A stretch of 64,000 bases of DNA from an uncultured Rubritalea sp. GTDB lineage: Bacteria; Verrucomicrobiota; Verrucomicrobiia; Verrucomicrobiales; Akkermansiaceae. Each line of letters starts with the position of its first letter. Position 1 is the stretch's first letter. Made by a program: the position numbers and the translations under genes. Of this stretch, positions 34,015 through 42,435 are shown piece after piece. The stretch is from NCBI GenBank assembly GCA_937132085.1, contig CAKZNV010000107.1, positions 39,484 through 103,483 on the forward strand, written 5' to 3'. Below the pieces are notes generated by a model. That model was not told where the DNA came from. It searched no databases and saw only the letters and a list, made by a program, of their open reading frames with translations.

Positions 34015-35265
34015 ATGAGAATTTTAGTAGTAGGAAAAGGTGGCCGTGAACATGCTCTGATCACATCAATGAAGGATTCAGCTAGTGAGACAGAAATCTT
34101 TAGTTTCCCTGGTAGTGATGCGATCGCTGAATTAGCAACTGTGGTGAATGTGGATGGTCTGGAGTCTCTGATCGACTGGATGAGTGAGAATAAGATCGAT
34201 CTCTGTGTGGCAGGTGAAGAAAGCTATTTAGTAAAAGGTGAAGGGCTTGCTAATCTTTGTGAGAAGGCTGGAATCCCTTGTTGGGGGCCGCATAAGCAGT
34301 CTGCTCAGCTAGAGGCTTCTAAGGAGTTTGCTAAAGAATTTATGTTCAAGCATAACATCCCTACAGGTGCAGCGGCAGGTTGTGCCGACATTGATGAAGC
34401 GAGAGCGGCGATCAATGGAGTGTATCCTACTGTGCTGAAGTTTGACGGATTAGCAGCTGGTAAAGGTGTGGCAGTCTGTGCTGATGAAGCGTCTGCTGAG
34501 GAATTTCTCAATGAGGTTCTAGTAGAGCGTAAGTTCGGTGCTGGAAGACTTCTCGTTGAGGAGTGCTTGATTGGACCAGAGGTGAGCGTCTTTGCGGCGG
34601 TGGTAGATAGTGAGTATCAGATTTTCACACCAGCTAGAGATTACAAGCGTGCTCTGGATGGTGATGGTGGTCCAAACACTGGCGGTATGGGAGCAGTGGC
34701 TTCTCGTCAGCTTGTGGATAAGGCTTTGTTAGACCAGATCGACAGAGAGATCGTGAAGCCTACTGTGGATGGATTAGTGAGCGATGGATTACCATACCGT
34801 GGCTTCATTTACTTTGGTCTTATGATCACTGAGGCTGGGCCTAAAATTATTGAATATAACTGCAGATTCGGAGATCCTGAGTGTCAGGCTGTGATGCCTA
34901 TCGTGAGTGGAGATATGGCGGCGTTCTGTCTAGAGGGAGCTAAGGGGAATCTGAATGAAGATTTACTAAGCTTCAGTGATGGTTGGTCAGTTTGCTTAGT
35001 GAAAGCATCCGCTGGATATCCTGAGAGTTCACGTAGTGGTGATGTAATTTCTGGTTTAGAGAATGTTTCTAACGCTAGAGTTTACCATGCAGGGACTCGT
35101 AAGAATGCAGAAGGTAACTGGGAGACTAACGGCGGGCGTGTTCTAGCAGTAGTAGCAGGAGGTGACGATAGGATGTCTGCTGTGGAAGCTGCTTATACAG
35201 AACTTGCTAAAGTAGAATTCGACGGGATGCAGAGCCGAACAGATGTAGGAGTATTTAATTTCTAA
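34015..35265 (+). CDS. purD: Phosphoribosylamine-glycine ligase
   Basis: A 416-aa ATP-grasp enzyme of purine synthesis step 2 (phosphoribosylamine + glycine + ATP). MRILVVGKGGREHAL begins the N domain; then CWGPHKQSAQLEASKEFAKEFM, VLKFDGLAAGKGVAVC (ATP grasp), ARDYKRALDGDGGPNTGGMGAVAS (phosphate loop), YRGFIYFGLMITEAG and EYNCRFGDPECQAVMP (Mg2+ ligands), followed by the C domain. Length and order are normal. No Shine-Dalgarno precedes the ATG. Confidence 0.96.
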   Translation: MRILVVGKGGREHALITSMKDSASETEIFSFPGSDAIAELATVVNVDGLESLIDWMSENKIDLCVAGEESYLVKGEGLANLCEKAGIPCWGPHKQSAQLEASKEFAKEFMFKHNIPTGAAAGCADIDEARAAINGVYPTVLKFDGLAAGKGVAVCADEASAEEFLNEVLVERKFGAGRLLVEECLIGPEVSVFAAVVDSEYQIFTPARDYKRALDGDGGPNTGGMGAVASRQLVDKALLDQIDREIVKPTVDGLVSDGLPYRGFIYFGLMITEAGPKIIEYNCRFGDPECQAVMPIVSGDMAAFCLEGAKGNLNEDLLSFSDGWSVCLVKASAGYPESSRSGDVISGLENVSNARVYHAGTRKNAEGNWETNGGRVLAVVAGGDDRMSAVEAAYTELAKVEFDGMQSRTDVGVFNF

Positions 35266-35419
35266 GGGTTGAATAGTGTCGAAATCGGCACCTGAAATCC
35301 TTCAGTTATAATAGTTTTAGCTTGAAGAAGTATTGAAAAACTATATGCGAGACGCACAAATATTATTTATCACTTCGAATTTTAGATAACTCATAGAACC
35401 TAACAATTACAAAACTATC

Positions 35420-36844
35420 ATGGCAGCAAAGAAAAAATCAGCGAAAAAAGTGGCTAAGAAGCCGGTAAAGAAGGCTCCAGCTAAGAAGGCTGTTAAGAAA
35501 GCCGTTTCTAAAAAGAAGGTAACTAAAAAAGTAGCTAAGAAGCTGACTAAAAAGGTGGCTAAAAAGACTACAAAGAAGCTAGCTAAGAAGGTAGTGAAGA
35601 AAAAGACTGCGAAGAAGCCAGCTAAAAAGGTAGTGAAGAAAAAGACTGCGAAGAAGCCAGCTAAAAAGGTAGTGAAGAAAAAGACTGCAAAGAAGCCAGC
35701 TAAAAAGGTAGTGAAGAAAAAGACTGCAAAGAAGCCAGCTAAGAAGGTAGTGAAGAAAAAGACTGCGAAGAAGCCAGCTAAAAAGGTAGTGAAGAAAAAG
35801 ACTACTAAGAAAGTAGTGAAGAAAAAGGCTGCAAAGAAGCCAGCCAAGAAAGTGGTGAAGAAGAAGGTAGCTAAAAAGGTCAAGAAAGCACCTGCAAAGA
35901 AGGTTGCTAAAAAATCTGTTAAGAAATCAACGAAGAAAGTAGCTAAAAAAACGGCTAAGAAGGCGACGAAGAAAAAGGTCACTAAGAAGCCTGCTAAAAA
36001 AGCAGCGAAGAAAGTGACTAAAAAGAAAGTAGCCAAGAAGCCTACTAAGAAGAAGATCGCTAAAAAAGTAGTGAAAAAAGCTGCAAAGAAGGCAAAGAAG
36101 GTTGCTAAAAAAGCAGTGAAGAAAGTCGCGAAGAAAAAAGTGACGAAAGCTAAATCAGCAGCTAAACCTAAAAAGGCCGCGACTAAGACAAAGTCTAAAC
36201 CAGCTACGAAAGCTAAACCGAAAGCAGCGCCAAAAGCTAAAGCAGCACCTAAAACTGCGACTAAGGCAAAGCCAAAAGCTAAAGCTGCCGCAAAGCCAAC
36301 AGCACCAGCTAAACCAAAAGCCGCAGCTAAGCCTAAAAAGCCAGTGAAGACTGTAGAGCTAAAACCAAAAACTGTGAGTGTGAAAAAATCACTTAAGAAA
36401 AAGGCGATTAAGGTGAGAAAATTAACTGCATTTGATAAAAAGCAGCAGCAGAAGCTTCTTGATCTTAAGGATCAGCTTATTGACTCTACAAGCAGCTTAG
36501 CACAAGACACTCTGAGGTCTTCTGCTGATGGTAGCGATTCATCTGGATCAGGTGAGCACACTGCAGATGCTGGAAGCGATGCTTATGATCGTGACTTAGC
36601 GCTCAATATTTTATCGAAAGAGCAGGACGCTCTCTATGAAATCAAAGAAGCGATCAGAAAATTAGAACAAGGTGTCTATGGTTACTGTGAAATCTCTGGT
36701 GAGAAGATTAAGAAGGAGCGCTTAGAAGCGATTCCATTCTGTCGACTAACTGTAGAGCAGCAGTCACGCTGGGAAGAGAAGTATGGCAAACAACGCTTCC
36801 GTAGACCAGATGAAACAGGCTATACTGGTGCTAAGCTAGACTAG
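35420..36844 (+). CDS. Histone H1-like Lys/Ala/Pro-rich repeat protein fused to a DksA/TraR domain
   Basis: A 474-aa basic protein. Residues ~1-335 are almost entirely K, A, P, V, T in histone-H1-like repeats, including five exact copies of VVKKKTAKKPAKK. Residues ~340-474 are a DksA/TraR-like domain: a helical hairpin (LTAFDKKQQQKLLDLKDQLIDST), AEQDALYEIKEAIRKLEQG-like helix, then the zinc-finger region GVYGYCEISGEKIKKERLEAIPFCRLTVE. Only two of the four zinc Cys remain (C..S and C..T). The tail probably binds and compacts DNA; the DksA part may bind RNA polymerase. It is followed by a strong terminator. Confidence 0.88.
   Translation: MAAKKKSAKKVAKKPVKKAPAKKAVKKAVSKKKVTKKVAKKLTKKVAKKTTKKLAKKVVKKKTAKKPAKKVVKKKTAKKPAKKVVKKKTAKKPAKKVVKKKTAKKPAKKVVKKKTAKKPAKKVVKKKTTKKVVKKKAAKKPAKKVVKKKVAKKVKKAPAKKVAKKSVKKSTKKVAKKTAKKATKKKVTKKPAKKAAKKVTKKKVAKKPTKKKIAKKVVKKAAKKAKKVAKKAVKKVAKKKVTKAKSAAKPKKAATKTKSKPATKAKPKAAPKAKAAPKTATKAKPKAKAAAKPTAPAKPKAAAKPKKPVKTVELKPKTVSVKKSLKKKAIKVRKLTAFDKKQQQKLLDLKDQLIDSTSSLAQDTLRSSADGSDSSGSGEHTADAGSDAYDRDLALNILSKEQDALYEIKEAIRKLEQGVYGYCEISGEKIKKERLEAIPFCRLTVEQQSRWEEKYGKQRFRRPDETGYTGAKLD
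35591..35851 (+). repeat. 39-bp tandem repeat inside the histone-like gene
   Basis: Five near-identical 39-bp units (35591, 35630, 35669, 35708, 35747) encode VVKKKTAKKPAKK. A shortened 27-bp unit (VVKKKTTKK) and one further variant unit (to 35851) follow. The units differ mainly at synonymous sites, indicating recent expansion; copy number is expected to vary between strains. Confidence 0.9.
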
Positions 36845-36890
36845 TTATTGGCAGGCAAGAGCATTGAAGAAGCTCGATGAATTTTAAGCA

Positions 36891-36920
36891 GAGCAGCTAC
36901 TGAGGTAGCTGCTCTTTTTT
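36891..36920 (+). terminator. Intrinsic terminator after the histone-like/DksA gene
   Basis: GAGCAGCTAC-TGAG-GTAGCTGCTC: a perfect 10-bp stem with a 4-nt loop followed by TTTTTT, 47 nt after the stop codon. Confidence 0.93.
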
Positions 36921-37000
36921 ATGCTCACTGACTATGTGTATAATGGATTTTTAAGATTCTCCTAGATTTTCAGTTTGTATGGTTTAGCTTTTGTTCCTCT

Positions 37001-37942
37001 ATGAAAGCAAAACGATCAAAATTATCAATGTGGCTGCCTCTGGCAATTCTATCAATGCTAGCTGCCTGCTTAGGTATCATCTCTTGTAATGATTCTAATG
37101 CGCAAACTGAGCAGGCTAAGCCTAGCGAGAAGGAAGAAGTAGCTGATAATGGTCCTACGAAAGTTCTCTACGTGACGTTTGAGCCTGGAAAATACCATAA
37201 ATACACTCCGCAGATGAATATTTTCAAAGAAGTCGCTAAGGCGAATGAATGGGAAGTAAAAGTGATGACAGGCACACATGATGGAGTGATCAAGGAGCTT
37301 GCTGAGAATCCTGATTTTGCTGAAGGCTATGATGTGGTTGTTTATAATTTCTGCTTTGCTCACTGTGATAATCTTAATGTTCCATACAACATTATTGAGC
37401 AGACAAAGACGAAGGGTGTTCCTGCGATGTTAGTTCACTGTGCTCTACACAGCTTCTGGCCTACCTATAAGGAAAAAGGTGATCATGCTGTGCACGCACC
37501 TGGTGCGCATGAGAAAGCGAAGACTAAGAAGGAGCTTCTCGCTAAGTGGAATAAAGAGCATCCGGGTAAAGAGTTCCCAGCTTGGCCTAAGTTTACAGGA
37601 ATTGCATCCACTGGTCACGGTGCTCAGAAGCCAATTCAGACTGTCCACCTTGTTAAGGATCATCCGATCGTAAAAGGCACGACTGAATATAAAACTGTGA
37701 ATGCAGAGCTTTATAACAACTTTATTAATGCTGATGATTCTAAGGATACGATCTCTATCATTAAAGGAGATCAGGGTAAAAAGTCAGCAATCATTCTCTG
37801 GGAGCATCCAGTGGGTAAATCAAAGGTGGTATCGTTCACACTCGGTCACGGTATGGAAGAGTGGTCACAGCCTGAGTTCCGTCAGATTCTTGTGAATGGT
37901 GTTAACTATCTTGCGAAGAATCCTAGTTCGGAGAAGAAGTAA
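37001..37942 (+). CDS. ThuA-domain lipoprotein (trehalose-utilisation-like)
   Basis: A 313-aa exported protein: signal segment WLPLAILSMLAACLGIISC with a likely lipobox, then a ThuA/glutamine-amidotransferase-like fold (KVLYVTFEPGKYHKYTPQM, VVYNFCFAHCDN, VPAMLVHCALHSFW, ILWEHPVGKSKVVSFTLGHGMEEW). ThuA proteins are common in Verrucomicrobia and Planctomycetes beside sugar-processing enzymes; catalytic role unproven. It is followed by an intrinsic terminator. Confidence 0.8.
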   Translation: MKAKRSKLSMWLPLAILSMLAACLGIISCNDSNAQTEQAKPSEKEEVADNGPTKVLYVTFEPGKYHKYTPQMNIFKEVAKANEWEVKVMTGTHDGVIKELAENPDFAEGYDVVVYNFCFAHCDNLNVPYNIIEQTKTKGVPAMLVHCALHSFWPTYKEKGDHAVHAPGAHEKAKTKKELLAKWNKEHPGKEFPAWPKFTGIASTGHGAQKPIQTVHLVKDHPIVKGTTEYKTVNAELYNNFINADDSKDTISIIKGDQGKKSAIILWEHPVGKSKVVSFTLGHGMEEWSQPEFRQILVNGVNYLAKNPSSEKK

Positions 37943-37971
37943 TTCTAGACTGAGATAAATCATTTCAAATG

Positions 37972-38004
37972 CCTCGCTTCAGATTGTTGGAGCGAGGGGT
38001 TTTT
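37972..38004 (+). terminator. Intrinsic terminator after the ThuA gene
   Basis: CCTCGCT ... AGCGAGG (7-bp stem, 12-nt loop) followed by GGTTTTTG, 30 nt after the ThuA stop. Confidence 0.75.
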
Positions 38005-38050
38005 GTGTGGTGAAATGGCTTAGAGGGTGACGGGATTCTAGCAGCATAAA

Positions 38051-38330
38051 GTTCCCCTTCAGGGAACGCTGGGGTTGGTGGAAATACACAGGGATGCGTC
38101 GTTGCTCTCCTTTCCGCTGTGCTGGTATAAGATTCCCTTTCAGGGAATGGGCTTGGTTGTAGGTGTGCACAGGGATGCATAGCTTCGCTATTTTCCCGAT
38201 GCTGGTATGAGACTGGCCTTCAGCCAATGAGGGGTCTTTGTGACAGCGGTTTGTAACCGCCATGTCAGAGTGTAGGTTGAGGCTAGTTGGATTTGACTGG
38301 GCGGTTGGAAACCGCCGTCACGGTTAGCTG
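38051..38330. repeat. Palindromic repeat array (CTTCA-loop hairpins and CCGCC palindromes)
   Basis: GTTCCC-CTTCA-GGGAAC (38051), ATTCCC-TTTCA-GGGAAT (38132) and TGGC-CTTCA-GCCA (38214) alternate with spacers carrying CACAGGGATGCRT and GCTGGTAT motifs. They are followed by TGACAGCGGTT...AACCGCCATGTCA (38240s) and GGCGGTT-GGA-AACCGCC (38301-38317). The array fills the space between the ThuA gene and hisA; no gene is visible here. Confidence 0.7.
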
Positions 38331-39091
38331 CGTTGGTTCCATTGGACTAGTTCGTCTAGGGTCATGCCTGTGCCGCCGAAGATGTCTAGGGCACTGCCTA
38401 CGGTGATGTCGACTTTGCCTTGGCTGCGTTCTTGAGTTTGTTGGACGTCTTTGATGGTGGCGGCTCCGCCTGCGTAGGTCATGGGGATCTTGCCCCAGTT
38501 GCCTAACATCTCGACTAGTTCGAGGTCTACTCCGCCACACATGCCTTCTACGTCGGCAGCATGGATGAGGAATTCGTCACAGTAGTCGGCTATCTGGTCT
38601 AGTGTGTCGGTGGTGATATTGAGGTCTGTTAGAGTCTGCCAGCGGTTCATGGCGACTGTCCAGCCTTGCTGAGTGCGTCGGCAGGATAGGTCTACGATGA
38701 GTCTGTCTTTTCCGATTTCTGATGAAAGTTGCTTGAGGCGATCAGTGAGGAATTTACCATCTGGTGAGAATAGCCATGAGGTGACGATGACGTGGCTGGC
38801 TCCGGCTTCGATCCATGAGGCTGCATTGTCGATAGTGACTCCTCCACCGAGTTGCATTCCGTTTGGCCAGGCTGAGAGAGCTGCATGGGCGGCTTCTTTG
38901 TTGCCTGGTCCTAGCTGGATGATGTGTCCGCCAGTGAGATTGTGATCACGGTAGAGTTTTGCGAAGTCTGCTGAGGATTTATCTGAGGTGAAATTCTCCT
39001 TTAAGCCTGTTCCGTCATCGCTGAGGGTTCCGCCTACGATCTGTTTTACTTTGCCTTCGTGGAGGTCGATGCATGGTTTAAATTGAGTCAT
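38324..39091 (-). CDS. hisA: HisA, eukaryote-type phosphoribosylformimino-AICAR isomerase
   Basis: I start at Met 39091 (MTQFKPCIDLHEGKVKQIVGG, 255 aa), since the upstream 66 codons are a spurious extension. The (beta/alpha)8 barrel shows FKPCIDLHEGKVKQI (catalytic Asp), GHIIQLGPGN, MQLGGGVTIDNAASWIEAGASHVIVTSW, RLIVDLSCR and MTYAGGAATIKDV. The CIDLHEG and LGPGN wording matches the eukaryotic HIS6-like subfamily (TIGR02129) rather than classic bacterial HisA. It performs the Amadori rearrangement at step 4 of histidine synthesis. Confidence 0.88.
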   Translation of the reverse strand: MTQFKPCIDLHEGKVKQIVGGTLSDDGTGLKENFTSDKSSADFAKLYRDHNLTGGHIIQLGPGNKEAAHAALSAWPNGMQLGGGVTIDNAASWIEAGASHVIVTSWLFSPDGKFLTDRLKQLSSEIGKDRLIVDLSCRRTQQGWTVAMNRWQTLTDLNITTDTLDQIADYCDEFLIHAADVEGMCGGVDLELVEMLGNWGKIPMTYAGGAATIKDVQQTQERSQGKVDITVGSALDIFGGTGMTLDELVQWNQRS

Positions 39092-39130
39092 GTGCTTGCT
39101 AAGTTCTAATGAGAGGCTACATTTCCCGAG

Positions 39131-40633
39131 ATGAGAAGCAAGATGAAGATTTCCAAGCATAGTAGATATCTGGCACTGATAATGATCGCTGGAGCGTGTG
39201 TCTGTGTGACGAACTGTAAGGAGGAAGTAGTAAGTCTGCCTCCTGAGAGCAGTGCGGAAGATCAGGCGAATAGAATCAGACTTGATCAAGAGCAGAAGGA
39301 ATATGAATCAGAAGTGAAGCTTCAAGAGCAGCGAAGAGTGCAACGTTCTAAAAACGCGATTGATATTAGCAAGTTGACTAAAGAGCAAATACTGGCTGAT
39401 TCCAAGATGGATGAAGGGGTGAAAGAGGCTCTCCTGCAGGCTAGGCAGAAGTATGAATACAGGAAGAATGCGAAAGTAGATCTGATGAAGCGTGAGCAGG
39501 AGGCTAAGACTATTTTAGAAAAGCAGGATCTCCGTGAGAAAAGGATCGCTACTGCAAAGGCTGAGTATCTAAAGCTGAAGCCAGCTAAAAGTAAGTTAGA
39601 GGAATCTGAGAGACTTAAAATGAATGCTCAAGGAGTCGCTCCTGCTGGCATGGTGTGGGTGCCGGGTGGAAAATTTATGCGTGGAAATCACTCTAAGGAT
39701 GAGAAGTTTCTAATGAGATACGCGGAAGAATACCCTGAACATGTGGCTGAGGTGAGTGGGTTCTATATGGACGCTACTGAGGTGACTGTTGGTCAGTTTG
39801 CGGCTTTTGTGAAGGCGACTGGCTATAAGACATTTGCTGAGCGAGGATTAGATCCGAAAGATTTCCCAAAGGCTAAGCCAAAGGATTTACAAGGTGGATC
39901 GAATGTCTTTAAGAAGACCACAGGCAAAGTTGATCCATGGGTAGGTTCAGCATGGCGATGGTGGGCATTTACTCCAGGAGCTACTTGGAAGACTCCAGAA
40001 GGTCCGGGTTCCAGCATTGAAGGAAAGATGGATCATCCTGTGAGCTGTGTGAACTACGATGATGCGGTTGCTTATGCGAAGTGGGCTGGTAAGAGACTGC
40101 CTACGGAAGCAGAGTGGGAGCGAGCATCTAAAGCTGGTAACGATAATCAAATCTACAGCTGGGGTAATGAGATGAAGATCGATGGAAAGTGGCAGGCGAA
40201 TGTTTACCAAGGAGAATTCCCGACGACACAGGAACAAGAGGACGGGTATCTGTTGACTGCGCCGGTGAAATCTTACCCTGCTAATCCATGGGGGCTGTAT
40301 GATATGGCTGGAAATGTTTGGGAGATCTGTAGTGATTACTTTCATCCGGGATACTACTACGAATACGCTCTGAATCCTGTGAAAGATCCTATAGGTCCTA
40401 CCAAAGCAATCACAGATCACGAGCGCATGCAGTTCGACCGTGTCTCTGGCACCTGTCCAGAGCCGAGAGGTGAGATGAGTGTTCTGACTCAGCTACGTGT
40501 GGCTAGAGGTGGGTCATTTTTATGTAGTTCACAGTATTGTCTAAGATTTAGACCAGCTGCGAGGCACCATCATGAGCCGCTTACGCCGAGTCAGCATATG
40601 GGATTCCGCTGTGTGAAAGATTTTAAGAAATAA
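39131..40633 (+). CDS. Formylglycine-generating enzyme (sulfatase-modifying factor) lipoprotein
   Basis: A 500-aa protein with a lipoprotein signal (LALIMIAGACVCVTNC), a charged coiled-coil segment to ~residue 165, then the FGE fold (PF03781): GMVWVPGGKFMRGNH, YMDATEVTVGQFAAFVKATGY, HPVSCVNYDDAVAYAKWAGKRLPTEAEWE, NPWGLYDMAGNVWEICSDYF, and RVARGGSFLCSSQYCLRFRPAAR...MGFRCV. The CSSQYC pair is the copper-binding/catalytic Cys pair of genuine FGEs, so it can plausibly oxidise sulfatase Cys to formylglycine. No sulfatase lies in the window. It diverges from hisA with 39 nt between starts. Confidence 0.85.
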   Translation: MRSKMKISKHSRYLALIMIAGACVCVTNCKEEVVSLPPESSAEDQANRIRLDQEQKEYESEVKLQEQRRVQRSKNAIDISKLTKEQILADSKMDEGVKEALLQARQKYEYRKNAKVDLMKREQEAKTILEKQDLREKRIATAKAEYLKLKPAKSKLEESERLKMNAQGVAPAGMVWVPGGKFMRGNHSKDEKFLMRYAEEYPEHVAEVSGFYMDATEVTVGQFAAFVKATGYKTFAERGLDPKDFPKAKPKDLQGGSNVFKKTTGKVDPWVGSAWRWWAFTPGATWKTPEGPGSSIEGKMDHPVSCVNYDDAVAYAKWAGKRLPTEAEWERASKAGNDNQIYSWGNEMKIDGKWQANVYQGEFPTTQEQEDGYLLTAPVKSYPANPWGLYDMAGNVWEICSDYFHPGYYYEYALNPVKDPIGPTKAITDHERMQFDRVSGTCPEPRGEMSVLTQLRVARGGSFLCSSQYCLRFRPAARHHHEPLTPSQHMGFRCVKDFKK

Positions 40634-40643
40634 TATAAATAGT

Positions 40644-41072
40644 ATGTCTAAGAAAGAAGTGAAGGCGCAGAGAATTCTGCTAGGAAAAGGGTTGGATGAT
40701 TTGCCATTCGGTGCAAGTCAGGAAGAAGTAGAAGCCGTATTAGGTAAAGCCGAGGAGTCTGATGAGCTCGATATGAAGGGCGAAAAATCAATCGCTTGGC
40801 ATTATTGGGAAATGGGTATTTCAGTGAATTTCGATGAGAGTCTGGATTATAAACTCAGCTCTATCGACGTTGCATCGCCAGAGGTATTACTATTCGAGAA
40901 GCCAGTGATAGGGATGCCTATCGATGAGGTGAAAAGCTTCCTGGCAGATAAGAAGCTAGGCGAGCCTGAGGAAGAAGTGCAACGCGGCCTCATTTATGAG
41001 GATGCTAATCTGAGCCTGTGGTTCAACGGCGGAGACCTAGAGGAAATCCAGTGGGGTGTGATTGAAGAATAA
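40644..41072 (+). CDS. Hypothetical protein with duplicated SmpA-like segments
   Basis: A 142-aa soluble protein. Two similar halves are visible: LPFGASQEEVEAVLGKAEES and VIGMPIDEVKSFLADKKLGEPEE, each a short strand followed by a helix with a G.s.eEV..xLG pattern, reminiscent of BamE/SmpA-like folds. No signal peptide. It follows the FGE gene by 10 nt, so it may be co-transcribed, but no functional link is known. Confidence 0.5.
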   Translation: MSKKEVKAQRILLGKGLDDLPFGASQEEVEAVLGKAEESDELDMKGEKSIAWHYWEMGISVNFDESLDYKLSSIDVASPEVLLFEKPVIGMPIDEVKSFLADKKLGEPEEEVQRGLIYEDANLSLWFNGGDLEEIQWGVIEE

Positions 41073-41077
41073 TTATC

Positions 41078-41614
41078 TCAAGCTATCGGGTCTGGGCAGT
41101 ATTTTCGGCGTTGGCATTTGAGGCAATGATCGCCTAGGTAGAGAGAATCTATCCATTCAGTTAGTGGTCCGATGTGTTCTTTTTCATCAGTGAGTATGCC
41201 TGCTTCGAAGTTTCGGCGCAGTGGTGATTTGGCACCAAGTCCAGCTCCTGTTAGATTAGCAGATGTGATGAATGCTGATTTTCCATCGACGATGATCGCC
41301 TTGGTGTGGACTCGTGGACAGAGGATGCGCTCGAAGAGGTCGCTATTGATCAGGTCGGGATATTTGTCGAAATCTTTACGGAATCTAGGTCCGGGTTCCT
41401 TGGCATGGATGAGCCTAACAGCGACTCCTTTTTGCACGAGGTCATTGAGCACTGAGAGGAAAGGGACGAAGCGAGTCTTGCGGCCTATTTTTCCTCTAGC
41501 GACATGCAGGTCCTTAATGTCCGCAGTGACGATCCAAAGATAGCGCTCGGCTGAGGGCACGAGTTCTTCGATGATTCGCTTGTAGATAGCTTCGTTAAGG
41601 AGGAGTTCTGTCAT
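41078..41614 (-). CDS. Phospholipase D-like protein (single HKD motif)
   Basis: A 178-aa PLD-superfamily protein: RIIEELVPSAERYLWIVTADIKD at the start and one HKD motif, RVHTKAIIVDGKSAFITSANLTGAG (HxKxxxxD, then S.N.T). The C-terminus has a Cys cluster (HCLKCQRRKYCPDPIA), a possible zinc ribbon. Single-HKD proteins act as dimers, often on nucleic acids or phospholipids. No signal peptide, so it is cytoplasmic. Confidence 0.8.
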   Translation of the reverse strand: MTELLLNEAIYKRIIEELVPSAERYLWIVTADIKDLHVARGKIGRKTRFVPFLSVLNDLVQKGVAVRLIHAKEPGPRFRKDFDKYPDLINSDLFERILCPRVHTKAIIVDGKSAFITSANLTGAGLGAKSPLRRNFEAGILTDEKEHIGPLTEWIDSLYLGDHCLKCQRRKYCPDPIA

Positions 41615-41634
41615 TAGATATTATAAGGTAGAGC

Positions 41635-42348
41635 CTACCTTTTAGCAGCTGTAGCGAGCTTAAAGCAGTCTTCAGTCATTTTATCCACACCAGGGTTCTT
41701 GCTGTGTCCTGTGCCTGGCCATGTCTTGGAAACGACATTAAACTTACGTTTCTCGAGAGTTTTACTGAAGTCTTTAAACCAATCGATTCTGTTCAATGGT
41801 GATGATGCTACAGATTTGGCAGTATCGTTTTCACCACATGAGATAGCAAAAGGGATGTTCTTAGCGCTGCTGCTAATTCTACCGTAACCTTGAGTTGCCC
41901 ATGAGCCTGCACTATGTGCGGAGACTCCGCATACTAGTCGAGCGTTTTTCATAGCAAAACGGTGGGCAAACTGTGCTCCACCAGAGAATCCATAGAGGAA
42001 CATCTTCTTGTGAAGTTTGTATTTCTTGCCGAGTTCTTTCTGCAGCTTGATGAGTTTCTTAGCGTGGTTACCATCGCCCATCTGGTAGCCGTCTTTGAAG
42101 CTAGGTCCAATGACGATACAGTTAGGGTGCTTATTAATCCATGATGCCATGCCTCCAGCACCTTTACCATTTCCGCGATAGCCATGAACTCCTACTACTA
42201 GCCAATAGGTCTGATTTTTATCGATCTTAGGAGTGTAGACATGACAGGTCATGCCTTGTGAGTCTTTGATCGTGGATTCTTCTGCTGCGCAGAATGGGCT
42301 AATGAGGAGGGAGCAGAGGAGGAATGCTACGGTAAATAAATGCTTCAT
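41635..42348 (-). CDS. Secreted alpha/beta hydrolase (esterase/depolymerase-like)
   Basis: Start at Met 42348 (KHLFTVAFLLCSLLISPFCAAEE, signal peptide), 237 aa. The fold shows YWLVVGVHGYRGNGKG (oxyanion HG), NCIVIGPSFKDGYQMGDGNHAKKL, the nucleophile elbow MFLYGFSGGAQFAHRFAM (GxSGG), ISCGENDTAKS (Asp region) and TWPGTGHSKNPG (His). It resembles LpqC/PHB-depolymerase or dienelactone hydrolase relatives; the ester substrate is unknown. Confidence 0.85.
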   Translation of the reverse strand: MKHLFTVAFLLCSLLISPFCAAEESTIKDSQGMTCHVYTPKIDKNQTYWLVVGVHGYRGNGKGAGGMASWINKHPNCIVIGPSFKDGYQMGDGNHAKKLIKLQKELGKKYKLHKKMFLYGFSGGAQFAHRFAMKNARLVCGVSAHSAGSWATQGYGRISSSAKNIPFAISCGENDTAKSVASSPLNRIDWFKDFSKTLEKRKFNVVSKTWPGTGHSKNPGVDKMTEDCFKLATAAKR

Positions 42349-42435
42349 GAGACGGAGAATACTGGTCGAATCTAGAAATGCTAGCAAACTAATCGGAAAA
42401 GTTGACGGATGAGTAAAAAATGTCATGTTTATAGT

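Noticed and set aside
35591-35851. CRISPR-like tandem array
   Set aside because: The repeats are in-frame coding units (VVKKKTAKKPAKK) without spacers, so this is protein repeat expansion.
35407-36036. 209-aa minus-strand ORF of repeated FFFTTFLAGFFA segments
   Set aside because: It is the antisense of the Lys-rich repeats of the histone-like gene; its composition follows from AAG/AAA codons read backwards.
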